The notes beneath the pieces were generated by a model that searched no databases, was not told the origin of the DNA, and saw only the letters and a program-made list of their open reading frames with translations. From Bradyrhizobium xenonodulans (GTDB lineage: Bacteria > Pseudomonadota > Alphaproteobacteria > Rhizobiales > Xanthobacteraceae), in contig NZ_CP089391.1 in the NCBI RefSeq assembly GCF_027594865.1, positions 1,332,501 through 1,396,500 of the forward strand: a stretch of 64,000 nt of DNA, in the 5' to 3' direction. How positions within the stretch are numbered: the first letter of the stretch is position 1; the number at the start of each line of letters is the position of its first letter. The position numbers and the translations under genes are program-made. Of this stretch, positions 42,737-50,737 are shown piece by piece.

Positions 42737-45736
42737 TCACTCCTCCCCCGCAAGCAGGGCAGCGTTGCCGCCGGCGGCTGCGGTGTTGATCGTCACGGTC
42801 TGCTCGGTCGCAAAGCGCGCGAGGTAATGCGGACCGCCGGCCTTGGGGCCGGTTCCGGACAGGCCGTTGCCGCCGAACGGCTGCACGCCGACCACGGCGC
42901 CGATCATGTTGCGGTTGACGTAGATGTTGCCGATTTGGACACGGTCGATGATGGCTTCGACCGTGTCGTCGATGCGGGAATGAACCCCGAGCGTGAGCCC
43001 GTAGCCGGTGCGCGCGATTGCAGCCAGCACACGTTCGAGGTTTTCGGCGCGAAAGCGCACGACGTGGAGGATCGGACCGAACACCTCCTCGGTGAGCTGG
43101 CCGGCATCCCTGAGCTCAAAGATATGCGGCGCGACGAAGCAGCCGTCGGGCGCATGGCCTGCAAAGTGCAGCCGCGCTTCGGTCTTCATCCGCGCGATGT
43201 GCGCATCGAGCCGCTGCTTGGCCTCGAGATCGATCACCGGCCCGACATGGGTTGCAACGTCGGCGGGATCGCCGATCTTCAGCTCGCGCGCCGCGCCCGC
43301 AATCATCTCGATCATGCGGTCGGCGACGTCCTCCTGCACGAACAACAGCCGCAGCGCCGAGCAGCGCTGGCCGGCGGAACGAAATGCCGAGGTCACAACG
43401 TCGTCGGCGACCTGCTCGGGCAACGCAGTCGCATCCGCGATCATGGCGTTGATGCCGCCGGTCTCCGCGATCAGCGGCACGATCGGCCCGCCCTTGGCGG
43501 CGAGCGTCCGGTTGATCAGCCGCGCCACGTCGGTCGAGCCGGTGAAGACGACGCCCGCGATATCCGCATGCGCGGTCAGCGTGGCGCCGATCTGGCCGTC
43601 GCCGGGGACGAGATGCAGCGCGCTCGTGGGGATGCCGGCCTCGTGCAGCAGGGCTACGGCCTCACGCGCGATACGCGGCGTCTGCTCGGCAGGCTTGGCC
43701 ACCACGCTGTTGCCGGCCATCAGCGCCGCCGTGACCTGGCCCAGGAAGATCGCCAGCGGAAAATTCCACGGGGAGATCGCGACGAAGACGCCGCGGCCGC
43801 GCATGGCGAGCACGTTGCTTTCGCCGGTCGGGCCCGGCATGAGGCTATCGGTGCCGAACAGCTTGCGGCCCTGCGCGGCATAATAGCGGCAGAAGTCGGC
43901 GGCCTCGCGCAGCTCCGACAGCGCATCGTCGAGCGTCCTGCCGCCCTCGGCTTGCAGCAGCGCGATGAAATGCGCGCTCCGGCTCTCCAGCAGATGCGCG
44001 GCCTGCTCAAGCGCCGCCGCGCGCACCGCTGCCGGCGTCCGGCTCCAGGCCGTAAAGCCGGCGCGCGCTGCGGCGATCGCCGCATTGGCCCGATCCGCCG
44101 TTGCTTCAGTGATGGGCTTGAGATCGGCTGCCCCGGTCTTGACGTCGGCCAGCAACCGGTCAAGCGCAGCACGCGCGCCGAATTCGACGCCGCGCGAATT
44201 GCGCCGCTCCGGCGCGAACAGATCGCCCGGCAGCGGAATTTTGGGATGGGCCGCCTGTTGCGGGCGGACGATGGCATCGGCCGGTCGCTGCAACAGCGCC
44301 TGGACCGGCACGCGATAATCGGCCGCCTGCGCCACGAAGGAGGAATTGGCGCCGTTCTCCAAAAGCCGCCGAACCAGATAAGCGAGCAAATCGCGGTGGC
44401 TGCCGACCGGCGCATAGGTGCGGTAGGCGATATCTGGGTGATCCTTGGCGAGCTGCTCGTAGAGCGCTTCGCCCATGCCGTGCAGGCGCTGGAATTCGAA
44501 ACCGCCGCCGCTCCCGGCCATCTCCAGCACGGTCGCGACCGTCAGCGCGTTGTGGGTGGCGAATTGCGGGAAGATGCGCGGCCGCAAGGCCAACAGTTGT
44601 GACGCGCAGGCGACGTAATTCAGATCCGTCATCGCCTTGCGCGTGAACACGGGATAGCCGTCGAGCCCACGCTCCTGCGCACGCTTGATCTCGGTGTCCC
44701 AATAGGCGCCCTTGACCAGCCGCACCATCAGCTTGCGGTCATGCGCGCGGGCGAGCGCGTCGACATAGTCGATCACGGCGCTGGCGCGCTTCTGATAGGC
44801 TTGGATCGCGAGGCCAAATCCGTCCCAGCCTTTGAGCGAGGCATCGGCGAGTGTCGCCGCGATCACGTCGAGCGACAGCTCCAGCCGGTCGGCCTCCTCG
44901 GCATCGACGGTAAAATTCAGATCATGCGCCTTGGCGCGCCGCGCGAGGTCCAGCAGCAGCTGCACCAGCTCGGCCATCACGCGGTCGCGGCTGATCGCCT
45001 CGAAGCGCGGATGCAGCGCCGAGAGTTTCACGGAGATGCCGGGCCGGTCGGGCAGGGGATGGGCGCCGGCCGCCTTGCCGATGGTGTCGATCGCACTGGC
45101 ATACGCATCGAAATAGCGCTTGGCGTCGGCCGCCGTGCGCGCGCCTTCGCCGAGCATGTCGAAGGAGTAGCGCGGCTTCTGGCCGGAGCGCGGTTTGCCC
45201 CGCTCCAGCGCTTGCTCGATGGTCTCGCCCAACACGAAATGATTGCCCATCAGCCGCATCGCCTGGCGCGTGGCGGTGCGCACCGCCGGCGCGCCGAGCC
45301 GCTTCACCAGCCGGCCGATGGTGCCGTCGGGCGTCTCACCGGGCTGGATCACCCGCGCCGACAGGCCGAGCGCCCAGGCTGAGGCGTTGACCAGGAACGC
45401 CGTGGACTTGGTCTCGTGATGGATGAAATCGCCCTCGCCGAGCTTGTCCTCGATGAACTGGTCGGCGGTGCGGGCGTCCGGCACGCGCAGCAGCGCCTCG
45501 GCCAGCACCATCAGCGCCAGCCCTTCCTTGGTCGAGAGCGCGAACTCCCGCAGCATGTCCTCGACCCCGCCGAGCCGGTCGTCGCGCTTGCGGATCGCCT
45601 CGATCAGCCGCGTCGCGGTGCGGTCGATCCGCGCCGCCTGCGGCGGGGGCAGATGTGAGGCCGGCAAAAGGCGCGCGGCAATCTCGGCGTCATCGGGCGC
45701 GTAGGGGGCGGAGAAGGGAGGCGGGATGTCTGGCAT
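42737..45736 (-). CDS. putA: Bifunctional proline dehydrogenase / L-glutamate gamma-semialdehyde dehydrogenase
   Basis: 999 residues, matching the minimal PutA of B. japonicum in length and, as far as I recall, nearly throughout in sequence. Proline dehydrogenase occupies about 1-470 (MVRLVKGAYWDTEIKRA) and P5C dehydrogenase about 510-985 (SPWNFPLAIFLGQVTAAL, catalytic Cys in GQRCSALRLL). It oxidises proline to glutamate using FAD then NAD, channelling the intermediate. There is no N-terminal ribbon-helix-helix domain, so it does not regulate itself as E. coli PutA does; the divergent Lrp-type putR takes that role. Confidence 0.97.
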   Translation of the reverse strand: MPDIPPPFSAPYAPDDAEIAARLLPASHLPPPQAARIDRTATRLIEAIRKRDDRLGGVEDMLREFALSTKEGLALMVLAEALLRVPDARTADQFIEDKLGEGDFIHHETKSTAFLVNASAWALGLSARVIQPGETPDGTIGRLVKRLGAPAVRTATRQAMRLMGNHFVLGETIEQALERGKPRSGQKPRYSFDMLGEGARTAADAKRYFDAYASAIDTIGKAAGAHPLPDRPGISVKLSALHPRFEAISRDRVMAELVQLLLDLARRAKAHDLNFTVDAEEADRLELSLDVIAATLADASLKGWDGFGLAIQAYQKRASAVIDYVDALARAHDRKLMVRLVKGAYWDTEIKRAQERGLDGYPVFTRKAMTDLNYVACASQLLALRPRIFPQFATHNALTVATVLEMAGSGGGFEFQRLHGMGEALYEQLAKDHPDIAYRTYAPVGSHRDLLAYLVRRLLENGANSSFVAQAADYRVPVQALLQRPADAIVRPQQAAHPKIPLPGDLFAPERRNSRGVEFGARAALDRLLADVKTGAADLKPITEATADRANAAIAAARAGFTAWSRTPAAVRAAALEQAAHLLESRSAHFIALLQAEGGRTLDDALSELREAADFCRYYAAQGRKLFGTDSLMPGPTGESNVLAMRGRGVFVAISPWNFPLAIFLGQVTAALMAGNSVVAKPAEQTPRIAREAVALLHEAGIPTSALHLVPGDGQIGATLTAHADIAGVVFTGSTDVARLINRTLAAKGGPIVPLIAETGGINAMIADATALPEQVADDVVTSAFRSAGQRCSALRLLFVQEDVADRMIEMIAGAARELKIGDPADVATHVGPVIDLEAKQRLDAHIARMKTEARLHFAGHAPDGCFVAPHIFELRDAGQLTEEVFGPILHVVRFRAENLERVLAAIARTGYGLTLGVHSRIDDTVEAIIDRVQIGNIYVNRNMIGAVVGVQPFGGNGLSGTGPKAGGPHYLARFATEQTVTINTAAAGGNAALLAGEE

Positions 45737-45799
45737 GGCGTGTCCTGTGGCTGAAATCCAGGATAAGGCCCGCATGACCGTGGTTCGATAGACAAATTA

Positions 45800-45809
45800 G
45801 CAAATTTGC
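45800..45809. promoter_or_regulatory. Palindrome in the putA-putR intergenic region
   Basis: GCAAATTTGC, a perfect 10-bp palindrome in a locally A+T-rich stretch between the divergent putA and putR starts. AT-rich palindromes of this kind are typical of Lrp-family binding, so this is a plausible PutR site. Confidence 0.5.
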
Positions 45810-45850
45810 CTTAGAAAGTGAAGGTAGGTGGTAGATTAGCCGTAGAAAAT

Positions 45851-46312
45851 ATGGAACTTGATCGAATCGACCGGAAGATCCTCGCGATCCTGCAGCAGGA
45901 TGGGCGAATCGCCAATGTCGAACTCGCCGAGCGCATCGGGCTGTCGCCGACCTCGGTCGGTGAGCGGCTAAAGCGGTTGCAGCGGGAGGGCTTTGTCGAG
46001 GGCTATGGTGCACGGCTCAATCCGCACCGGCTCGGCCTCGGGCTTCTGGTGTTCGTCGAAGTGCTGCTCGACAAGACCACGCCCGACAATTTCGAGCGCT
46101 TCGCGCGCGCGGTAAAACTCGCGCCCGAGGTGCTGGAGTGTCACATGGTTGCAGGCGGCTTCGACTATCTTGTGAAGGCGCGGCTTGCGGACATGACCGC
46201 CTATCGGCGCTTCCTCGGCGAGACCCTGCTGTCGATGCCGGGTGTGCGCGAGACGCGAACCTATGCGGTGATGGAGGAGATCAAGCGCGACGCACCGTTG
46301 CCGGTGGACTAA
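45851..46312 (+). CDS. putR: Lrp/AsnC-family regulator of putA
   Basis: 153 residues: helix-turn-helix N-terminal domain (LDRIDRKILAILQQDGRIAN, IGLSPTSVGERLKRLQREG) and a RAM/ligand-binding C-terminal domain (LECHMVAGGFDYLVKARLAD). Position divergent from putA identifies it as PutR, the proline-responsive activator known from Rhizobium and Agrobacterium. The ATG at 45851 gives the usual length; a GTG at 45818 is possible. Convergent with cspA. Confidence 0.92.
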   Translation: MELDRIDRKILAILQQDGRIANVELAERIGLSPTSVGERLKRLQREGFVEGYGARLNPHRLGLGLLVFVEVLLDKTTPDNFERFARAVKLAPEVLECHMVAGGFDYLVKARLADMTAYRRFLGETLLSMPGVRETRTYAVMEEIKRDAPLPVD

Positions 46313-46442
46313 CGAAATGCCGTCGCGATTGTCATTGCTGTGGCGTTGAACAAGCGGTCTTCGCGGAAAAATAGCTCTCCTTGTGCAATCGCAACGCCTG
46401 TCGTCGAATGCACTGGCCGTCTTCTAAAATTTTCTTGGCCCG

Positions 46443-46462
46443 CTCCCGGATCAATCCGGGAG
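46443..46462. terminator. Hairpin between convergent putR and cold-shock genes
   Basis: CTCCCGGAT-CA-ATCCGGGAG, a perfect 9-bp stem with a 2-nt loop, 130 bp after putR and 20 bp after the end of the cold-shock gene. An AAAATTTT run lies 12-20 bp away on the putR side. It may end transcription from both directions. Confidence 0.45.
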
Positions 46463-46482
46463 GCAGCAAAAAGCTGGCGGGC

Positions 46483-46683
46483 TTATACTTTGAGGTTCTC
46501 TGCGGAGGTCTTGCCCCGGTTTGCGATCTCTTCGTATTCCACCGTCTGTCCTTCGTTCAGGGACGACAGACCGGCTTTCTGCACTGCCGAGATATGCACG
46601 AACACATCCTTACCGCCCGACGCAGGCTGGATAAATCCATAACCCTTCGTCGGGTTGAACCACTTGACCGTACCTTTAGCCAT
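46483..46683 (-). CDS. cspA: Cold-shock domain protein
   Basis: 66 residues, single cold-shock domain with RNP1 KGYGFI and RNP2 VFVHI and N-terminus [17 protein letters not shown]. Such proteins bind single-stranded nucleic acid and act as RNA chaperones. GGAGAAG precedes the ATG at 46683. About 200 bp of untranslated DNA lies upstream, as is usual for csp genes; it contains a 12-bp palindrome AACCGGCCGGTT at 46736-46747. The name is by family; alphaproteobacteria have several. Confidence 0.95.
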   Translation of the reverse strand: MAKGTVKWFNPTKGYGFIQPASGGKDVFVHISAVQKAGLSSLNEGQTVEYEEIANRGKTSAENLKV

Positions 46684-46880
46684 CACGACTTCTCCGCGGG
46701 TCTTCCTCCGAGATCTCGAACCGCCAGTCCCCGCCAACCGGCCGGTTCGGTCCTAACAGGATACGCGGAATGTGGCCGGCTTGGTAGCTCAAACCACATC
46801 GGCCTTTCGCCGAATTCCGCTCAACTTCGCGGCGTTTTTACCGGTTTTGCCCGTTTCGCGGTCAATTGGTCCGCGCGCCG

Positions 46881-47189
46881 TCAATAAGTCGCGGCCAGAT
46901 AATCGACGATCTTGCCGACATCGGCATCGTCGATCGGTGCGCCATAGACCTTGATCATCTTGGTCACCTCGGCTTGCCAGAAGCCCTTCCTGTCCTTCAT
47001 CGGCGGCTGCGTGGCGACGTAGTCGGACGAGTGGCAGGCGGTGCAATTGCCTTGCACCACCTCGAGATTTGGCCCTGGCTTGAACGCCGCGACCTCATCG
47101 GGGGTCTTGTAATTGACCGACGCTGCAAGTGCCGAACCCGCCACGGCGGCGAAGGCGAGCGAGACGGCGAGGAGAACGGTGCGCTGCAT
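46881..47189 (-). CDS. sorB: Sulfite dehydrogenase cytochrome c subunit
   Basis: 102 residues with a signal peptide and one heme site CTACH (Cys49, Cys52, His53); a Met in TKMIKVYG is the likely axial ligand. The gene begins 12 bp after sorA on the same strand, the usual arrangement of the SorAB sulfite:cytochrome c oxidoreductase. It accepts electrons from the molybdenum subunit in the periplasm. The ATG at 47189 has the best spacing from GGGAG. Confidence 0.9.
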   Translation of the reverse strand: MQRTVLLAVSLAFAAVAGSALAASVNYKTPDEVAAFKPGPNLEVVQGNCTACHSSDYVATQPPMKDRKGFWQAEVTKMIKVYGAPIDDADVGKIVDYLAATY

Positions 47190-47201
47190 GATCATTCTCC
47201 C

Positions 47202-48401
47202 TCAGGCCACGCTGACGCGAACGGTTTCGACGACGTTGCGTAAGTAACCCGCGGGGTTCCAGCGCGGCGTATCCGGCTGTGTCTCGCCGCCATTGCCGGT
47301 GGCGCGGACCTTCAGCTCGACGGTGCCTGCCGCGAGCTTCACCGGCAGCATCCATTCGCGGAACGAATATTTGCCGAGATCCTTGCCGAGCTTGGCATTG
47401 GTCCAGGTCTTGCCGCCGTCGGTAGAGACTGCGACCTCCTTGATGCCCTTGCCGCCGTCGAAGGCGATGCCGCGCAGCGTCGTGCGTCCCGCCTTCAGCT
47501 TCGCGCCGTCGGCAACGTTGGTGATGAAGGAGCGGATGGTGAAGCGGTTGATCGGGATCGTCGCCTTCGGCGCGGTGCCCGGCTCGATCGCATTGTTCGG
47601 CGTATCGGGAATGCGATAGGCGGACTTCATCCAGAAGCCGTCATAGACATTGTCGATGACGGTGATCTCGTTGAGGTGCTTGACCCAGTAGGTGCCGTAA
47701 TAGCCGGGCACGATCAGGCGCAGCGGAAAGCCGTTGAGGAACGGCAGATCCTCGCCGTTCATGCCAAAGGCCAGCATCACCTCGCCGTCGGTGGCGTGGT
47801 CGAGATCGAGCGCCTTGACGAAATCGGGCGTCTTGTCGCTGACCGGACCGTCCATGCCGTTGAAGGTTACCTGCTTGGCGCCGCTCTGCACGCCCGCCAT
47901 CTCGAGCACGGCCTTCAGCGGGACGCCGCGCCAGCGCGCATTGCCCATCGCGCCGTTGGCGAGCTGGCCGCCGGCAACGCGCGGCTCGACGAGGCCGCGG
48001 CTGTTGCCCGAGCACTGGTTGACGGCGACGATCTCGCTCGCCTTCATCTTCCTGATGTCCTTGAGCGACAGCGTGAGCGGCTTGTCGACCTTGCCCTTGA
48101 CTTGAAGCGTGAATTTGTCGGGGTCGAGATTGTAGGGCAGGTCGGAGAGGTGATAGCGCACGAAGAATGCGTTATTCGGCGTGATCGGGCCGTCGTTGAA
48201 TATCGCGAACGGCGTCTCGAGCTGCGGCGGCCGGCTGGTCAGGCCGATCATCGCCCGCTTCTGCGGATATTTCACCAGCGGCCGTTCGCCATTGGCGAAG
48301 GGGAGCGTGACGGTGTCGAGCGCCAGCGCCCTGGTGGAATTCAGTGTGGCCGCAACAGCGGCAAGGCCCGCTCCTTTGAGCAGGTCGCGTCGATCAAACA
48401 T
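47202..48401 (-). CDS. sorA: Sulfite dehydrogenase molybdenum subunit (SorA-like)
   Basis: 399 residues. A twin-arginine leader (MFDRRDLLKGAG) fits Tat export of a folded molybdoprotein. The sulfite-oxidase fold carries the molybdenum ligand Cys130 in VNQCSGNSRG, and the second domain (about 280-395) is the dimerisation immunoglobulin-like part. With the cytochrome subunit downstream it oxidises sulfite to sulfate in the periplasm. SoxC is the close alternative, but the small SorB-type cytochrome beside it favours SorA. Confidence 0.92.
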   Translation of the reverse strand: MFDRRDLLKGAGLAAVAATLNSTRALALDTVTLPFANGERPLVKYPQKRAMIGLTSRPPQLETPFAIFNDGPITPNNAFFVRYHLSDLPYNLDPDKFTLQVKGKVDKPLTLSLKDIRKMKASEIVAVNQCSGNSRGLVEPRVAGGQLANGAMGNARWRGVPLKAVLEMAGVQSGAKQVTFNGMDGPVSDKTPDFVKALDLDHATDGEVMLAFGMNGEDLPFLNGFPLRLIVPGYYGTYWVKHLNEITVIDNVYDGFWMKSAYRIPDTPNNAIEPGTAPKATIPINRFTIRSFITNVADGAKLKAGRTTLRGIAFDGGKGIKEVAVSTDGGKTWTNAKLGKDLGKYSFREWMLPVKLAAGTVELKVRATGNGGETQPDTPRWNPAGYLRNVVETVRVSVA

Positions 48402-48593
48402 TCTGGTCTCCTCCCGGAGCTTTTCGTTGGACCTGCGGTCATCACCGCGATCCTGCGTCCATCTGTCTCAACCATTTGGTTGAAGTCAATTCGTGCTTTC
48501 GCAGCAGGCCCATGCCGCTGCGTTGCAGCAGAGCGGTGTTACGCGGTGACCGAATTTGGTTGGTTGACTCGATCTCGCCGCGGGCTCGCTTAA

Positions 48594-48711
48594 CCTCTCC
48601 CGCTTGGGGGAGAGGTCGCGCCGAAGGCGCGGGTGAGGGGTCTTTCCTCCTGGGGACTGTCCCGTCGTGGAGGCACCCTCTCCCCAACCCACTCCCGCAA
48701 GCGGGAGAGGG
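48594..48711. repeat. CCTCTCCC-type palindromic repeat in the gap upstream of sorA
   Basis: The 336-bp gap 48402-48737 holds no gene. Its lower-coordinate part must carry the sorA promoter; the rest is a repeat: CCTCTCCC/GGGAGAGG (48594-48601, 48608-48615), then CACCCTCTCCCC and a stem CTCCCGC-AA-GCGGGAG (48692-48707). Same family as 23142-23338. Confidence 0.75.
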
Positions 48712-48737
48712 AGCGCACTTCCCGTGTAGCTTGCGCG

Positions 48738-50474
48738 TTAGGCGGCGACGCGCTCGCTGCGATCAACCAGCGCCGTCAGCCCCCTCGCATCCGCAACAAC
48801 GCGCACGGCCATCGGCTCGTCGCGGCCGCGGATCGCGACCTCCTGCTGGGGCAGCGCGTCGTCGGCAAGGCCGGCAGTGCGGCGGACCTCTTCCGAGACG
48901 ATGGCTTCGCAGGCCAGTGTCTTGGTCATGTCCTGGAGCCGGGCGGCGACGTTGACGGCATCGCCGAGCGCCGTGAAGACGATGTGATCGCGATAGCCGA
49001 TGTCGCCGATGATGACTTCGCCGCCGTGGATGCCGATGCCGAAGCGGATCGGTTGGCGCAGATCGTGGCTCAAGAGCTCGTTGAGCTCGTCGATATGCCT
49101 GGCGATGCTGCTAGCGGCCTTCAGCGCCTGCCGGCAGGCCTCGTGCGGATCGGTTGACAGGCCGAACAGCGCCAGCATGCCGTCGCCGACGAACTGGTTC
49201 GGCTGCCCGCCATTCTCGATCACGGCCTGCGACACCGCGCCGAGGAAACGGTTGACGATGAAGACGGTGTCGAACGGCAACCGCTTCTCGGCGAGCTGCG
49301 TCGAGCCGCGCATGTCCACGAACAGGCTGACGAGATAGCGCTCCTGGCCGATTCGCGCCGGCGCCGACGCGTGCGCACTCCCCGGCAGCGTGTGCGGCAT
49401 GAAGAGCTGGAAGAAGGAGAGGTCGGAGTCGGGCCGAAGCTGGCAGGCGAGCCGGATCGAGGGATCGGCGGTGCCGACACGTGCGAGCACGAAGGCCTCG
49501 CGCTGCGAAGGTCCGGGGAGGGCGGCATGATCGCCGATGATGCGGATGCGGCAGGTCGAGCAGCGGGCGCGGCCGCCGCAGACGCTCGCATGCGGCACAT
49601 TGTGGCGCAGGCTCGCTTCCAGCACGGAGAGGCCCTTGGGCACGCGCACCGTCTTGCCGTTGCCATAGGACAGCGCGATCATGCCGCCGCGCCGTTCGCG
49701 CAAGGCGCGCACGCCTCTTGCGAGCAGCACCACGCCGAGCAGGCCGAAATAGCCCATGACGAGGCCGCTGCTGATGCGCTCGAGCACCTTGTTTTCCGCA
49801 ACCGTGCCGACCTGTTGCCTCGTATAATTCGTCTTGCGCCAGTCCGCGTCGTCGCTGTCGGCGGCAACGCTGCGCCCGCTCTGGTAGATGCCGAGCATCG
49901 CAAGCGTCGGGATCAGGACGGCGGCGGCGAGCAGATAGGGCGCGGCGCGCGTGAAGAAGGTCTTCATGCGCAGCCAGAAGTATATGCCGACGCAGCCGTG
50001 CACCCAGGCGACCACGAGCAAGATCGTCATCTGCCAGAGCCGGGCGGGCGCCAGGACGAAGAACAAATAAAGCTCCTGCGGATAAAGCTTCTCGTGCCCG
50101 TAGAGCGTCAGGCCGAGCCGTATCCCGATCACATGCGCCATGACCAGCAGGGGGATGCTGAGGCCCAGCACGAGCTGAAGCGGCTCGACGGTCTTCCAGC
50201 GAAACTCGCGACGCTGATACAGCGCGAATACACCGAGCCCCGCGTGGATCAGCGCGGCTGCGTAGAACACGATCGTCACGGGCAGGAACTGCCAGAACAG
50301 GACGTGGTAATAGACCCCGGCCTCCATGGCATCGACCGAGATGTTGCCGAGCGCATGGTTGAGGAAATGGCTGACCACGTAAGCGAACAGGATGATGCCG
50401 CAGACCAGCCGCACCTGCCGCGCGCTGGTGGCGCGGACGAGCTCGGACAATCGTGAGGATGCGGTGGCGGCCAT
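48738..50474 (-). CDS. cyaC: CyaC-type adenylate cyclase with cytochrome b membrane anchor and [2Fe-2S] domain
   Basis: 578 residues in three parts. Six membrane helices (about 20-200, plus one near 235-255) carry four helix histidines, His36 or His40, His77, His114 and His159, the tetra-His pattern of diheme-b succinate:quinone oxidoreductase anchors. A plant-type ferredoxin domain follows with Cys299, Cys305, Cys308 and Cys344. The C-terminal class III cyclase (about 380-560) has metal Asp387 and Asp431. This is the architecture of CyaC of Sinorhizobium meliloti, whose activity responds to the redox state of the quinone pool. Confidence 0.9.
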   Translation of the reverse strand: MAATASSRLSELVRATSARQVRLVCGIILFAYVVSHFLNHALGNISVDAMEAGVYYHVLFWQFLPVTIVFYAAALIHAGLGVFALYQRREFRWKTVEPLQLVLGLSIPLLVMAHVIGIRLGLTLYGHEKLYPQELYLFFVLAPARLWQMTILLVVAWVHGCVGIYFWLRMKTFFTRAAPYLLAAAVLIPTLAMLGIYQSGRSVAADSDDADWRKTNYTRQQVGTVAENKVLERISSGLVMGYFGLLGVVLLARGVRALRERRGGMIALSYGNGKTVRVPKGLSVLEASLRHNVPHASVCGGRARCSTCRIRIIGDHAALPGPSQREAFVLARVGTADPSIRLACQLRPDSDLSFFQLFMPHTLPGSAHASAPARIGQERYLVSLFVDMRGSTQLAEKRLPFDTVFIVNRFLGAVSQAVIENGGQPNQFVGDGMLALFGLSTDPHEACRQALKAASSIARHIDELNELLSHDLRQPIRFGIGIHGGEVIIGDIGYRDHIVFTALGDAVNVAARLQDMTKTLACEAIVSEEVRRTAGLADDALPQQEVAIRGRDEPMAVRVVADARGLTALVDRSERVAA

Positions 50475-50573
50475 GATTCGGTTCTATCAGCTCATGAAGG
50501 AGAACAGCCAGCGTAGCGTTTAATTCCTGGTGTGGACAGGTTGTGAAGTCACATGCCGGACAAGGTTACAGAA

Positions 50574-50590
50574 CCGTAGGGTGGGCAAAG
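50574..50590. repeat. Single arm of the GTAGGGTGGGCAAAG repeat
   Basis: CCGTAGGGTGGGCAAAG, identical to the outer arm of the complete element at 29140-29236. The matching inverted arm is not present downstream, so this is a half element. Confidence 0.8.
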
Positions 50591-50632
50591 GCGCGCCCTT
50601 GCACGCCATGCCCACCATCTGCACCCGTCCTG

Positions 50633-50680
50633 TCCGCTGTCGTCCCGGGTCGCGCTTCGCTTGCCCGGGACGACAGCGGA
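50633..50680. repeat. 17-bp perfect inverted repeat
   Basis: TCCGCTGTCGTCCCGGG (50633-50649) and its exact reverse complement (50664-50680) with a 14-nt loop. It lies between the divergent cyclase and GT39 genes, next to the repeat arm at 50574. It probably belongs to another palindromic repeat family. The free energy would be very large for RNA. Confidence 0.85.
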
Positions 50681-50737
50681 GAATGGACCGCCACCCCGAC
50701 ATTGACTCCCCCTCCCAGGTTGGCGAAAAGCCCGGTC

